Of a stretch of DNA of 64,000 nucleotides, positions 42,847 through 51,353 are shown piece after piece. Numbering within the stretch: position 1 is the first letter of the stretch; the number at the start of each line of letters is the position of its first letter. The stretch lies in NCBI RefSeq assembly GCF_000022565.1, contig NC_012483.1:2542001-2606000 (forward strand), in the 5' to 3' direction. The notes beneath the pieces are model-generated. The model did not search any database, was not told the origin of the DNA, and saw nothing but the letters and a program-made list of their open reading frames with translations. This stretch comes from Acidobacterium capsulatum ATCC 51196 (GTDB lineage: Bacteria > Acidobacteriota > Terriglobia > Terriglobales > Acidobacteriaceae). The translations under genes and the position numbers were made by a program.

Positions 42847-43344
42847 ATGCCCGAACACATCAAGAAAAAACTTCTCGAAGACATCAAGCAGCTCGAACAC
42901 GAGCTGGCTCATGAGCTTCCCGCCGAAATCAAGAAGGCGGCCGCTCTCGGCGACCTCAGCGAAAACGCCGAGTACCACATGGCCAAGCAGCGTCAGGAAT
43001 TTGTGAACGCGCGCCTGGGACAGCTCAAAAAGCGCATGGCCGAGCTCTCGCTGGTGAACCTCGCGAACATTCCGCACGACCGCGTGGCCTTTGGCTCGAC
43101 GGTGGAAGTCTTCGACACCTCCAAGGACGAAAAGATCGAGTACAAGCTGGTGACCAGCGAGGAGTCCGACGTCAGCAAGGGCCTCATCTCCACCACTTCG
43201 CCGATTGGCCGCGCGCTCATCGGCAAGCAGGTGGGCGATACCGCGACCGTCGTCACGCCCAGCGGCAATCGCGAGCTCGAAGTGCTCAAGCTCACCACCA
43301 TTCATGACGAAGCGGCTGCCGCAGCCGAGTCCGCCGAAAAGTAA
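42847..43344 (+). CDS. greA: Transcription elongation factor GreA
   Basis: The 165-residue protein has an N-terminal coiled coil (LLEDIKQLEHELAHELP) with the signature GDLSENAEYHMAKQRQ, where the acidic tip that enters the RNA polymerase secondary channel lies. The C-terminal FKBP-like domain (VTSEESDVSKGLISTTSPIGRALIGKQVGD) follows. It stimulates cleavage of backtracked transcripts. The final helix is rich in Ala and Glu. It is followed at 17 nt by a CDP-alcohol phosphatidyltransferase gene, which may be co-transcribed. Confidence 0.96.
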   Translation: MPEHIKKKLLEDIKQLEHELAHELPAEIKKAAALGDLSENAEYHMAKQRQEFVNARLGQLKKRMAELSLVNLANIPHDRVAFGSTVEVFDTSKDEKIEYKLVTSEESDVSKGLISTTSPIGRALIGKQVGDTATVVTPSGNRELEVLKLTTIHDEAAAAAESAEK

Positions 43345-43361
43345 GCAGCACAACCCGCAAG

Positions 43362-44114
43362 GTGATGGCAGTGCCCTCTCAACAAAACGAACGCAATCCG
43401 CAACCGCGGCACTCCCATAGCTGGACCCTCGCCTTCGGCAAGGCCTGCGGCGTACTGCTGCAGGCCATTGTCAACGGGCTGGCGCTCACACGCATCTCGC
43501 CCAATGTGCTTACCTTCATCGGGCTGGTCATCAACATTGGCGCCGCCGTGCTCTTTGGCTTCGCCAATGAGCAGAACTACGTCCGGATGTTTCTCTATGC
43601 GGGGCTGGTCATCATTGGCGCCGGCATCTTTGACATGGTGGATGGACGCGTCGCGCGCCAGACCAAGCAGGTCACCGTCTTTGGAGCCTTCTTTGACTCC
43701 GTCATCGACCGCTACTCTGACGTGGTTCTGTTTTTCGGCCTCATCGTCTTTTACGCGCGCGGCAACCGTTACTTCTATGTGGATCTCTCGGCCTTCGTCA
43801 TGGTCACCTCGCTCATGGTTAGCTACACGCGCGCCCGCGCCGAAGCGCTGATCGGCAAGTGCAAGGTCGGCTTCATGGAGCGCCCGGAACGCATCGTGCT
43901 CATCATCCTCGGCGCGCTCTTTGACCGCTGGGGAGCCATGGCCCCCGTGCTGTGGGTGCTCGCCGTGCTCTCCACCATCACGGTCATTCACCGCATCCGC
44001 TACACCTACGATATGACCAAGCATCTGGCCCCGCTCAGCGCCGGGGAGCCCATGCCCACGCCCAGCCAGATCTCGCTCGACCGCTCTTCCAAGCTGCCCT
44101 CAGCGAACGTATAG
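43362..44114 (+). CDS. CDP-alcohol phosphatidyltransferase family protein
   Basis: The 250-residue protein has five to six hydrophobic helices and the family motif DMVDGRVAR...GAFFDSVIDRYSD, matching DGxxAR(x8)GxxxDxxxD. It transfers a phosphatidyl group from CDP-diacylglycerol to an alcohol. Candidates are phosphatidylinositol-phosphate synthase-like or phosphatidylglycerophosphate synthase-like enzymes; the acceptor is not clear. GTG 43362, ATG 43365 and GTG 43371 are all possible starts. The C-terminal 25 residues are polar. Confidence 0.9.
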   Translation: MMAVPSQQNERNPQPRHSHSWTLAFGKACGVLLQAIVNGLALTRISPNVLTFIGLVINIGAAVLFGFANEQNYVRMFLYAGLVIIGAGIFDMVDGRVARQTKQVTVFGAFFDSVIDRYSDVVLFFGLIVFYARGNRYFYVDLSAFVMVTSLMVSYTRARAEALIGKCKVGFMERPERIVLIILGALFDRWGAMAPVLWVLAVLSTITVIHRIRYTYDMTKHLAPLSAGEPMPTPSQISLDRSSKLPSANV

Positions 44115-44206
44115 CTCCATCAACATTCCCTCCCGGGGCGCGCCTATCGTATCCATCGCGGCTACGCGCCTCCGGTACACTGGGTGCGATTCCCGGAGGT
44201 TCCCCT

Positions 44207-45028
44207 ATGCCCTCGCCCGTTCGTTCTGCCGTCCTTGCACGCAGCTTTGCTGGCAAGTGGGCGCTCGTGACCGGAGCCAGCGCTGGCATTGGCGAAGCGC
44301 TCGCGCTCGATCTCGCCGCGTCGGGAGCCCATCTTGTGCTCACCGCGCGCCGCGTGGAGCGCCTCGAAGCTCTGGCCGCGCGGGTTCGCGCCGACTACGG
44401 CGTAGAATCCCGCGTCGTGCCCGCCGATCTGGCGCTGCCGGAAGCGCCCCGGCAGCTCTATGAAGCCACCGAAGGCGCCGGCCTGCCCATCGACATCCTC
44501 ATCAACAACGCAGGCTTCGGCTATCTTGGGAAATTTGAAAAAGGCTCGCTTGACTGGGACCGCAAGATGGTCGACCTCAACTGTGCGGCCGTCGTTCATC
44601 TGACACACCTGTTTTTGCCGCGCATGATCGAGCGCAAGCGCGGCCACATTATGATCGTCGCCTCCACGGCTTCATTTCAGCCCGTGCCCTACATGGCCAC
44701 CTATGCGGCGACGAAGGCATTTGACCGCTTTCTCAGCGAGGCGCTCGCGGCCGAGGTCCGCCCCCACGGCGTAAATGTGAGTGCCCTATGCCCGGGCCCT
44801 ACCGAGTCGGAATTCGGCCAGGTCGCCGGTGTCAGAAAGGATTTTTTTCGCGGTTCGCAGACCGCCGAACTGGTCGCTCGCAAGGGGCTGCTCGCACTCG
44901 TGGCCGGTGAGCCGGAATCGCTGCCTGCCTTCTCCGGCGCGGCCACCGTCTTCTTCACGCGTTTCCTGCCGCGCAACGCCGTCACCGGCCTGGTGGAGAA
45001 GATCTTCCGTAAATCCGGCGCAGTTTAG
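44207..45028 (+). CDS. Short-chain dehydrogenase/reductase (SDR)
   Basis: A CGGAGG Shine-Dalgarno lies 7 nt before the ATG at 44207; a TACACT -10-like hexamer is at 44176. The 273-residue protein has the Rossmann motif TGASAGIGEALA, NNAGFG, the catalytic Ser in VASTASFQPVPY and the Tyr-x3-Lys in TYAATKAF, then CPGPTESEF. This is the classical SDR layout (COG0300 type). Substrate unknown. The C-terminal 50 residues, with FFTRFLPRN, may be membrane-associating. Confidence 0.93.
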   Translation: MPSPVRSAVLARSFAGKWALVTGASAGIGEALALDLAASGAHLVLTARRVERLEALAARVRADYGVESRVVPADLALPEAPRQLYEATEGAGLPIDILINNAGFGYLGKFEKGSLDWDRKMVDLNCAAVVHLTHLFLPRMIERKRGHIMIVASTASFQPVPYMATYAATKAFDRFLSEALAAEVRPHGVNVSALCPGPTESEFGQVAGVRKDFFRGSQTAELVARKGLLALVAGEPESLPAFSGAATVFFTRFLPRNAVTGLVEKIFRKSGAV

Positions 45029-45098
45029 AAAATGCTCCGGAGCGCGCGGGCACTCCGTCCAGGCTGTTCCTGCACGGCTCGTATGGCTCGACTGCCTT

Positions 45099-45134
45099 TT
45101 GTATCAGGCTTTGCATCAGGCCCTGTATCAGGGC
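45099..45134. repeat. Three 12-bp tandem repeats
   Basis: TTGTATCAGGCT, TTGCATCAGGCC and CTGTATCAGGGC follow each other directly in the intergenic region. Confidence 0.75.
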
Positions 45135-45183
45135 ACGGCTTTAGCCGTGCCATCCGGCTTGCTCGAAAAGAGGGCTTCAGCCC
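45132..45183. repeat. Palindromes with a GGCTTYAGCC core
   Basis: GGCACGGCT-TT-AGCCGTGCC at 45132-45151 and GGGCT-TC-AGCCC at 45172-45183. Related copies are at 24347 and 52537; all are intergenic. Confidence 0.7.
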
Positions 45184-45199
45184 CTGCTCAAAGAAGGGC

Positions 45200-45787
45200 T
45201 CAGCGGTTGTGCAACTGCAGCAGCAGGTAGCCCACCATGCCCATCAGGCCCAGCAGCAGCACCATCACCACAATCAGCAGATTGCGGAAGGTGCTCTGCA
45301 TCGACTTCACATCTTCCACCAGCTCCGAGTGCTCGAGCGAGTTCTTCTCGGTGGACTCGCGCATCCGCGCCACCTGGTCTTCGAAGCGCTTCAGTTGCAG
45401 CGTCTGATCCTGCAGCGTGATGCGCAGGTCCTGCTGGCTCTTCTGAATGTTGCCGACGCCCTGCTTCAGATCATTGGACAGCGCTGCGGCGGTGCTCGAG
45501 CTCGTCTGCGCGTGCCCTGTGGCCATATCGAGCAGCGGCAGCAGGCGCGTGATGAACGGCAGCCATCCCTTGAACTGCAGCAGAGTCTTCCACATAGGGT
45601 CCTGGGCCAGCTCCTTCAGGTCGTCCACGCTTGGCCGCTCCAGCAGTTGCACGCTGTGTACCGTCTCCATCTCTTCAGGCTCGAGCACGGGTTCCTGGGC
45701 TGGCTTGCCGGTGGAAGCCAGCTCAATGAGGCGGTCCACCGCCGATTCGTGCGCCCGGGAGGGGCTTGTCGTCAGTTTTGAATCCAT
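45200..45787 (-). CDS. Coiled-coil, C-terminally membrane-anchored protein, unrecognised
   Basis: The 195-residue protein has an acidic N-terminus with a predicted amphipathic region (DPMWKTLLQFKGWLPFITRLLPLLDMATG). A coiled coil (residues about 100-165, for example QDLRITLQDQTLQLKRFEDQVARM) precedes one C-terminal membrane helix (LLIVVMVLLLGLMGMVGYLLL). It is predicted to be a tail-anchored inner-membrane protein with the coiled coil in the cytoplasm. No family recognised. It lies 63 bp downstream of aroDE on the same strand. Confidence 0.7.
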   Translation of the reverse strand: MDSKLTTSPSRAHESAVDRLIELASTGKPAQEPVLEPEEMETVHSVQLLERPSVDDLKELAQDPMWKTLLQFKGWLPFITRLLPLLDMATGHAQTSSSTAAALSNDLKQGVGNIQKSQQDLRITLQDQTLQLKRFEDQVARMRESTEKNSLEHSELVEDVKSMQSTFRNLLIVVMVLLLGLMGMVGYLLLQLHNR

Positions 45788-45850
45788 GCAATACCGCCCA
45801 AACTCTTCCTTGTACCCACTATAAGGCCCATGCGCGGAAACAATCTCGCC

Positions 45851-48118
45851 TTACCGGCGCTTCCCGGCCGCCTTTGCCGTCTTCTTGCCGGCTGCTGTTG
45901 GCTTGGCAGGAGCTGGCTTTTTCCCGGCTGCTGTTGGCTTGGCGGCTGGTTTCGCGGCCTTCTTGTGCACTGGTTTTGGTGCAGCTTTGCCTGCTGTTCC
46001 GGCTTTGGGTTTGCTGGTCTGGGGCTTGGCGGCTTTTTTTGCCGCCTTTGCTGTCGGCTTCGCGGCGGCTTTCTTCGGAGCAGCCTTGGCCACAGCCTTG
46101 GCCGCACTCTTTGCGGGACTTTTTGCCGGTGCTCCCTTCGGCGGCGTTTTCTTGCCTGCCACGGCAACCGTTTTCGCTGCAGGCTTTGCCGTCCCATGCC
46201 CGCTCTCGCCGGCGGAGGACGTCGGCTGCTTCGCCGGCGCTGCCTGTTTCGCAGGTACCGCCTGCTTCACGGGCACTGCCTGCTTCTCAGGTTTAGAGCT
46301 CTTGACCGCCTTCGCCGCCGGCTTCACCACTGCCGCCGGAGTCTTGGCCGCCTTGGCCGCGACGGGCGCTGCCGCCGTCTTCTTCTGCACCGGTTTCGGT
46401 GCAGCCTTGGCGCTCGTACCGGCGGCCTCGGTCTTCGCTTCTGCCGTTGTTTCGGCTGCCGCCTCGGGCTTTGCCGCGGGAATCGTCAGCCTGCGTGCCG
46501 GAGCAATCGAGTCGGCCAGGCTGTGATTCTCCTGTTCCCCGGAGCGCCGCCGCAGCGCGTGCACCACGGCCCGCAGCATCTCGTCTTCGGGGGCCGGCTT
46601 GCCGGTCCATATCTCGAACTGCCGCGCGCCCTGCTGCACAAACATCTCCACGCCCGTGATCACCGGCAGTCCCTTTTCGCGCGCCATGCGCAGCAGCGGA
46701 GTCTCAATCGGGTTGTAGACCATGTCAAAGACCAGCCGCGCGTTCAGTTGATCGGGTTTGAGCCAGCTCTGCTGCTTGTGCCCGTGCATGCCGATCGGCG
46801 TTGCGTTCAGAATCACGTCAAAGCTGGCCTTCGCGAGCTGTTCATAGCGAATCGTCCGGGCCTTGGCCTGCCGCGCCAGCTTCTGCGCGGTCTCGGGAGT
46901 GCGGTTCACAATGGTGACGTCGGCACCCTTGTCCTTGAGGCCAAACACGGCCGCCCGCGCCGCGCCCCCGGCGCCAATCACCAGAACGCGCGCATCCCTG
47001 AGCGGCAGCCGCCGCTCCAGCGGACGCACCACTGCGGCCACATCCGTATTGAATCCATACAGGTTGCCGTCGAGCGCGCGCACCACCGTGTTGCAGGCGC
47101 CAATCTTCTCTGACAGCGCATCGGTATTCGTCAGGTGCTTCAGAATCTCGCCCTTGAAGGGCATGGTCACCGCCAGCCCGTGCAGCGGAACTTCCTTCAC
47201 CAGGCGCAGCACATCGCTCAGCGTGTTGGCCTGCAGCGGCAAAAAGACGGCGTTTACCGTCTCCCGGCGAAAGGCCAGGTTGTGAATCAGCGGCGACAGC
47301 GAATGCATGACCGGGTTGCCCACCACTCCGTACACACGCGTGGCCGGTGAAACCTGGTCAATGCGGAAGATCTCATGGAGCGTCCGCGCCGCAATCTGCC
47401 CGGGTCCGGTCTCCTCGCCGGCCTGTGCCGAGGCAAAGGTGAAGACGGAGCCGGCGCGCACGCCCAGCACGCGCGAAATCAAGCCCTGCTCGCCCATGCA
47501 GATGCCCACCACGTTAGCCGCGTCTGATGAGCGCTCAAGAAAGTGCATCATCGCCAGATTGTCGGCCAGGCAGGTGGCCGTGGAAACCATCTTCACAAAA
47601 TCGGGCGAGTAGCGCTGGATCTTCTCAAACATGCGGTCCAGATCGCGCGTAGCCTTGAAGTCGTGATAGCTGATGATCAGCGCCGCGCCCAGCGACCGGA
47701 TGCGCGCCAGCTCGGCGGCCTTCAGCTTCTCTGCCGTCTCAATCTCAATATCGATCAGGTCGCAGCCGGCCGCGATGGCCTTTTCCAGAATCTGAATCTC
47801 GGCCTCGATGCTGCCCTTGAACTTGCCGCCATTCGGCTCGCGCCGGCAGGTGGCAATCGCCGTCACCTCGCCCAGCTCATACAAAAATTGCTGAATGCGC
47901 GAAATCGCTGCCGCCGGATTGGGCAGATAGTCGAGGCGAAATTCCAGAAATGGATTCTCTCGCGCGGCCTCGCGCGCCTTCTCTATCAGCTCGTCAGGGC
48001 TCGATGCGGCAATGGCAACACAAACCCGGCTGATGCGCGAGCGCAACAGTTGCACGGCAGCGGCGGGGCTGGCGCCGGTACCCGGATCGAGGGAGGACAC
48101 GGCGATTCGATCGGTCAT
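45851..48118 (-). CDS. aroDE: Bifunctional 3-dehydroquinate dehydratase / shikimate dehydrogenase with histone-H1-like tail
   Basis: From the ATG at 48118 the frame encodes 755 residues in three parts. Residues about 25-245 are a type I dehydroquinase (EFRLDYLPNP, TCRREPNGGKFKG, ISYHDFKAT and the catalytic Lys in FVKMVSTA). Residues about 255-530 are a shikimate dehydrogenase (VVGNPVMHSLSPLIHN, GFNTDVAAVV, GAGGAARAAVFGLKD, NATPIGMHGH, DMVYNPIETPLL). These catalyse steps three and four of the shikimate pathway. Residues about 540-755 are a Lys/Ala/Pro-rich low-complexity tail (KKAAAKPTAKAAKKA, ending KAAGKRR) resembling histone H1 or AlgP. There is no stop or frameshift between core and tail. 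The frame opens to 48253 upstream; MTDRIAV is preferred. Confidence 0.92.
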   Translation of the reverse strand: MTDRIAVSSLDPGTGASPAAAVQLLRSRISRVCVAIAASSPDELIEKAREAARENPFLEFRLDYLPNPAAAISRIQQFLYELGEVTAIATCRREPNGGKFKGSIEAEIQILEKAIAAGCDLIDIEIETAEKLKAAELARIRSLGAALIISYHDFKATRDLDRMFEKIQRYSPDFVKMVSTATCLADNLAMMHFLERSSDAANVVGICMGEQGLISRVLGVRAGSVFTFASAQAGEETGPGQIAARTLHEIFRIDQVSPATRVYGVVGNPVMHSLSPLIHNLAFRRETVNAVFLPLQANTLSDVLRLVKEVPLHGLAVTMPFKGEILKHLTNTDALSEKIGACNTVVRALDGNLYGFNTDVAAVVRPLERRLPLRDARVLVIGAGGAARAAVFGLKDKGADVTIVNRTPETAQKLARQAKARTIRYEQLAKASFDVILNATPIGMHGHKQQSWLKPDQLNARLVFDMVYNPIETPLLRMAREKGLPVITGVEMFVQQGARQFEIWTGKPAPEDEMLRAVVHALRRRSGEQENHSLADSIAPARRLTIPAAKPEAAAETTAEAKTEAAGTSAKAAPKPVQKKTAAAPVAAKAAKTPAAVVKPAAKAVKSSKPEKQAVPVKQAVPAKQAAPAKQPTSSAGESGHGTAKPAAKTVAVAGKKTPPKGAPAKSPAKSAAKAVAKAAPKKAAAKPTAKAAKKAAKPQTSKPKAGTAGKAAPKPVHKKAAKPAAKPTAAGKKPAPAKPTAAGKKTAKAAGKRR

Positions 48119-48321
48119 AAGTACGATTGCGGCATGGTAAAGCCGATACTCGCCGCATGCAACCTTTTGCTTTTCAATATAGTCCCGCTCTCCGCTTTTC
48201 AGGGAGTAACCTGAGCTGTAACCAGCCCTTCGATGCCCTCCGGAATCTTCCATCCTTGCGGCCCGGTTTGGGCATCCGATAAAAAAGTACTTGGAATCAA
48301 TGATTTGAGGAAGTAAATAGT

Positions 48322-50367
48322 ATGACTGCTGCCGAAAACCAAAGTACCCACCCCCAAAGCACCCATCCCTGGAACCCGTCCGGCCGCCCGTCCGGCAACG
48401 CTTCTGGCCAGCCCGCGCTCACCCCCCACGCGCTCGATGAATGGGTCGCCGCGCGCCTGGCCGCCTATCAGGGGGCCATTGACCGCCTGTTGGCGGTCGA
48501 AGGGCCGCGCACGCCTGAAAACTCGCTGCGTGCCTACGATGAGGCCGTGGCCGAGCTGGGCCTCACCGGCTCGCAGGTGGGCCTGCTCGACAGCGTGTAT
48601 CCAGACAAGGCCATCCGCGACAAGGCGCAGGAGCTCTCGCAAAAAATTGCTCAGGTCGGCGTTCTGCTCGGCCTCAATCGCCAGGTGTATGAGGCGCTGG
48701 CCGCCATTCCGCTCGACGGGCTTGATGCCGCCACGCGCCATTACCTTGAGCGCACCCTGCTCCAGTACCGCCTCTCGGGCGTGGACAAGGACGATGCCAC
48801 CCGCCAGCAGCTCCAGGCCCTGCAGGAGAAAGCGACCCTCGCCGCACTCACCTTTGGCCGCAATGTGCAGGAGTCGGCCAATCTGGTCATCGTCGAAGAC
48901 GCCGCCGAGCTCGACGGCCTGCCACCGGACTTTCTCGCCGCTCATCCTGCGGCCACCGAGGGCGAGCACAAGGGCAAAATCGTTCTGACCACTGACTTTC
49001 CTGACTATCTGCCCGTCATGACCTTTGCCCGCTCAGGCGATCTGCGCCGCCGCATGCAGTTGGCCTACAACACACGCGCCTATCCGCAGAACCGCCAGAT
49101 TTTGCTGGATCTGCTCACCACGCGCCGCGAAATCGCCAATCTGCTCGGCTTTGAGACCTGGGCCGACCTGGCCACGGCGGACCAGATGATGGAGTCAGCC
49201 GCCAACATGCAGGCCTTTCTCGATGAGCTGGCCGCCGCCACCAAAGAGGGTGCCGAACGCGAATACGCCATGATTCTGGACTTCGCGCGCCGCCAGCAGC
49301 CCGGCCTTGAACAGATCGACGCTGCCTCCCGCGCCTATTGGCTCGAGCAGTACCGCCGCTCGGCCTTTGACTTCGACTCCCAGGCCGTCCGGCCCTACTT
49401 CCCCTATGAGCGCGTGCAGGCGGGCGTCCTCGCCACAGCCGAGAAGCTCTTCCGCGTCGAGTTCCGTCCCATCGCCCAACCCGATGTCTGGCACCCCTCT
49501 GTCACCGCGTGGGAGGTCCACGAAGCCGGCCAGCTTGTCGGCCGCTTCTACCTCGACATGCACCCCCGCGAGGGCAAGGATAAGTGGTTCTCCGCCCACC
49601 CGCTCATTCCCGGCGTCGCGGGCCGCCAGTTGCCCGAGGCCGCGCTCATCTGCAACTTCCCTGAGCCGAAGCCGGGCGCGCCCGCGCTTCTGCAGTACTC
49701 CGACGTCGTGACCTACTTCCACGAGTTCGGCCATCTCATGCACGCCCTTCTGGGGGGACGCCAGCGGTGGGCGGGCCAGAGCGGCATCGCCACGGAAGGC
49801 GACTTTGTGGAAGTGCCCTCGCAGCTATTGGAGGAGTTCTTCCGCGACCCGGCCCTGCTGGCCAGCTTCGCGCATCACTACCAGACCAACGAGCCCATCC
49901 CCGCCGCCCTGGTGGAGCGCATGAACCGCGCCGGAGCCTTTGGCCGTGCCGACTGGGTGCGCACGCAGATCTACTACACCACCTACTCGCTCGAAACGCA
50001 CCGCATTCCGCCGGCCGAGCTCGACCCCGACCAGTTGCTTGAGGATCTCTACCGCCGCTTCCTGCCCTACCGGTGGCTCGACGGCAACAAGATGTACGCG
50101 AGCTTCACACACCTGGTCGGCTACTCGTCGAACTACTACACCTACCTCTATGACAAGGTGATCGCGCTCGACTTCTTCGACCAATTCCCGCGCACTGAAC
50201 TGCTCGATCCGGCCACGGCGCAGCGGTACCGCAACACGGTCCTCGAGGCCGGCGGCTCCATGCCCGGCAAGCAGATTGTCGAAGCCTTTCTGGGCCGCAA
50301 GCAAAGCATGCAGGCCTTCACCGAATGGGTCGGGGAAGAGTTTGAGGCTGTGGAAGCTGCAAGTTAG
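48322..50367 (+). CDS. M3 family oligopeptidase (thimet oligopeptidase type)
   Basis: The 681-residue zinc metallopeptidase has the M3 catalytic motif YFHEFGHLMHALLGG (His-Glu-x2-His near 467), the downstream Glu in FVEVPSQLLEEFF, substrate-loop residues in YSSNYYTYLYDK and an N-terminal helical domain. It hydrolyses oligopeptides in the cytoplasm or periplasm; no signal peptide is seen. The first 35 residues are Ser/Thr/Pro-rich and could be removed by a later start, but GAGGAAG lies 8 nt before the ATG at 48322. It lies divergent from aroDE. Confidence 0.94.
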   Translation: MTAAENQSTHPQSTHPWNPSGRPSGNASGQPALTPHALDEWVAARLAAYQGAIDRLLAVEGPRTPENSLRAYDEAVAELGLTGSQVGLLDSVYPDKAIRDKAQELSQKIAQVGVLLGLNRQVYEALAAIPLDGLDAATRHYLERTLLQYRLSGVDKDDATRQQLQALQEKATLAALTFGRNVQESANLVIVEDAAELDGLPPDFLAAHPAATEGEHKGKIVLTTDFPDYLPVMTFARSGDLRRRMQLAYNTRAYPQNRQILLDLLTTRREIANLLGFETWADLATADQMMESAANMQAFLDELAAATKEGAEREYAMILDFARRQQPGLEQIDAASRAYWLEQYRRSAFDFDSQAVRPYFPYERVQAGVLATAEKLFRVEFRPIAQPDVWHPSVTAWEVHEAGQLVGRFYLDMHPREGKDKWFSAHPLIPGVAGRQLPEAALICNFPEPKPGAPALLQYSDVVTYFHEFGHLMHALLGGRQRWAGQSGIATEGDFVEVPSQLLEEFFRDPALLASFAHHYQTNEPIPAALVERMNRAGAFGRADWVRTQIYYTTYSLETHRIPPAELDPDQLLEDLYRRFLPYRWLDGNKMYASFTHLVGYSSNYYTYLYDKVIALDFFDQFPRTELLDPATAQRYRNTVLEAGGSMPGKQIVEAFLGRKQSMQAFTEWVGEEFEAVEAAS

Positions 50368-50450
50368 TTCTCCATCGGATCCCGATCTATTTCCTCATCC
50401 GGGGTATTTATCCGGGTCCTCCCGAATTTTCCCCTCAACTAACTAAAGCC

Positions 50451-50484
50451 GGGTGCCCCGGGTCCGTCTGTTCGGACCCGGGAT
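50451..50484. repeat. REP-like palindrome, copy 4
   Basis: The unit matches the copies at 33400, 39499 and 40817 except in the loop (TCTGTT) and one arm position. Confidence 0.75.
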
Positions 50485-50642
50485 TCCCGCTCCATCCGTT
50501 CCCGTTCGACAAAACTCCACCACGATTCCACCTGAACCACCCCTTGAAACCCCGTCGAATGATGACGAAAGCTCGACCATCGCCAATCCTCCGGTTTAGC
50601 TACAAGCCCCCGGTCACAGGAACTAAAGCGAAGCCCAAACGT

Positions 50643-50674
50643 AGAAAGGCCACCTCCTCAGAGGTGGCCTTTCT
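50643..50674 (-). terminator. Strong hairpin downstream of the DUF6580 gene
   Basis: AGAAAGGCCACCTC and GAGGTGGCCTTTCT form a perfect 14-bp stem with a 4-nt loop. The reverse strand continues into TTTCTAC, 19 nt after the DUF6580 stop. Confidence 0.75.
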
Positions 50675-50692
50675 TGCTAAACCAGAAGTGCG

Positions 50693-51226
50693 TTACAGCG
50701 CCGCGTGCTGTCCGGCGTGACGGATCTCGGCCAGCTTGCGGCCCAGCACCGGCAGCCCGAAGGCGAGCGCTGAAAACACCAGCGTCGAGGCCAGATCGTT
50801 GCGATAGAACGGCAGTCCCGCGGCAAAGCAGGTCATCAGGCCCGCCAGCGTGTGCGGATACATCCCCGAACCCACCCAAACCGCGTAGTTGCTCACGGCA
50901 AAGAATGACGTCGAGGCCAGCACCGCGCCCGAGCCCACGCGCAGCGCGGTGACCTTCTTGCTGAGCAGCAGCGCGCCCAGCACCACCACGGCTGCGTACC
51001 AAGCCCACGTCACCAGGTAGTCGTTCACGTGGAAGGCATAGTTATACGCAAACACCGTCAGGTAGTAGTCCGTCGCGGCCAGCGCCAGCACCGGAATCCA
51101 CATCCAGCGCAGCGAGCGCTTTGCGCCGAAAAAGAGCAGACCCGCGCCCACAGCCGTAAAGCTGAACCACGGATGTGGAATCACGCGGCTCATGACCGCG
51201 GCAATCACCCAGAGAAATGCTGACAT
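50693..51226 (-). CDS. DUF6580-type membrane protein
   Basis: From the ATG at 51226 (GAGGCG 5 nt upstream) this is a 178-residue protein with five or six hydrophobic helices: MSAFLWVIAAVMSRVIPHPW, SFTAVGAGLLFFGAKRS, WIPVLALAATDYYLTV, YAAVVVLGALLLSKK and LAGLMTCFAAGLPFYRNDL. The family lacks a known function. It resembles ECF/QueT-like small membrane components in general size but has no clear partner here. A start at 51262 is possible but less likely. Confidence 0.78.
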   Translation of the reverse strand: MSAFLWVIAAVMSRVIPHPWFSFTAVGAGLLFFGAKRSLRWMWIPVLALAATDYYLTVFAYNYAFHVNDYLVTWAWYAAVVVLGALLLSKKVTALRVGSGAVLASTSFFAVSNYAVWVGSGMYPHTLAGLMTCFAAGLPFYRNDLASTLVFSALAFGLPVLGRKLAEIRHAGQHAAL

Positions 51227-51353
51227 TGTTCGCCTCGTATAAACACTTATTGTCCCGGTCAAAGCCGCTCAGGGTCAAGCCAGCCCGCTTCCACGCGCTC
51301 AAAATTCCGCGTATTTCCCTCCGCAAACCGGCCTCGCCCTGCTACTTCTGTCC

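Larger units (their letters stand above)
50368..50692. other. Intergenic region with a REP-like repeat and a terminator, no gene seen
   Basis: The 325 bp hold the fourth copy of the CCCGGGTCCG repeat (50451) and the hairpin at 50643. No coding frame is supported. Confidence 0.6.
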
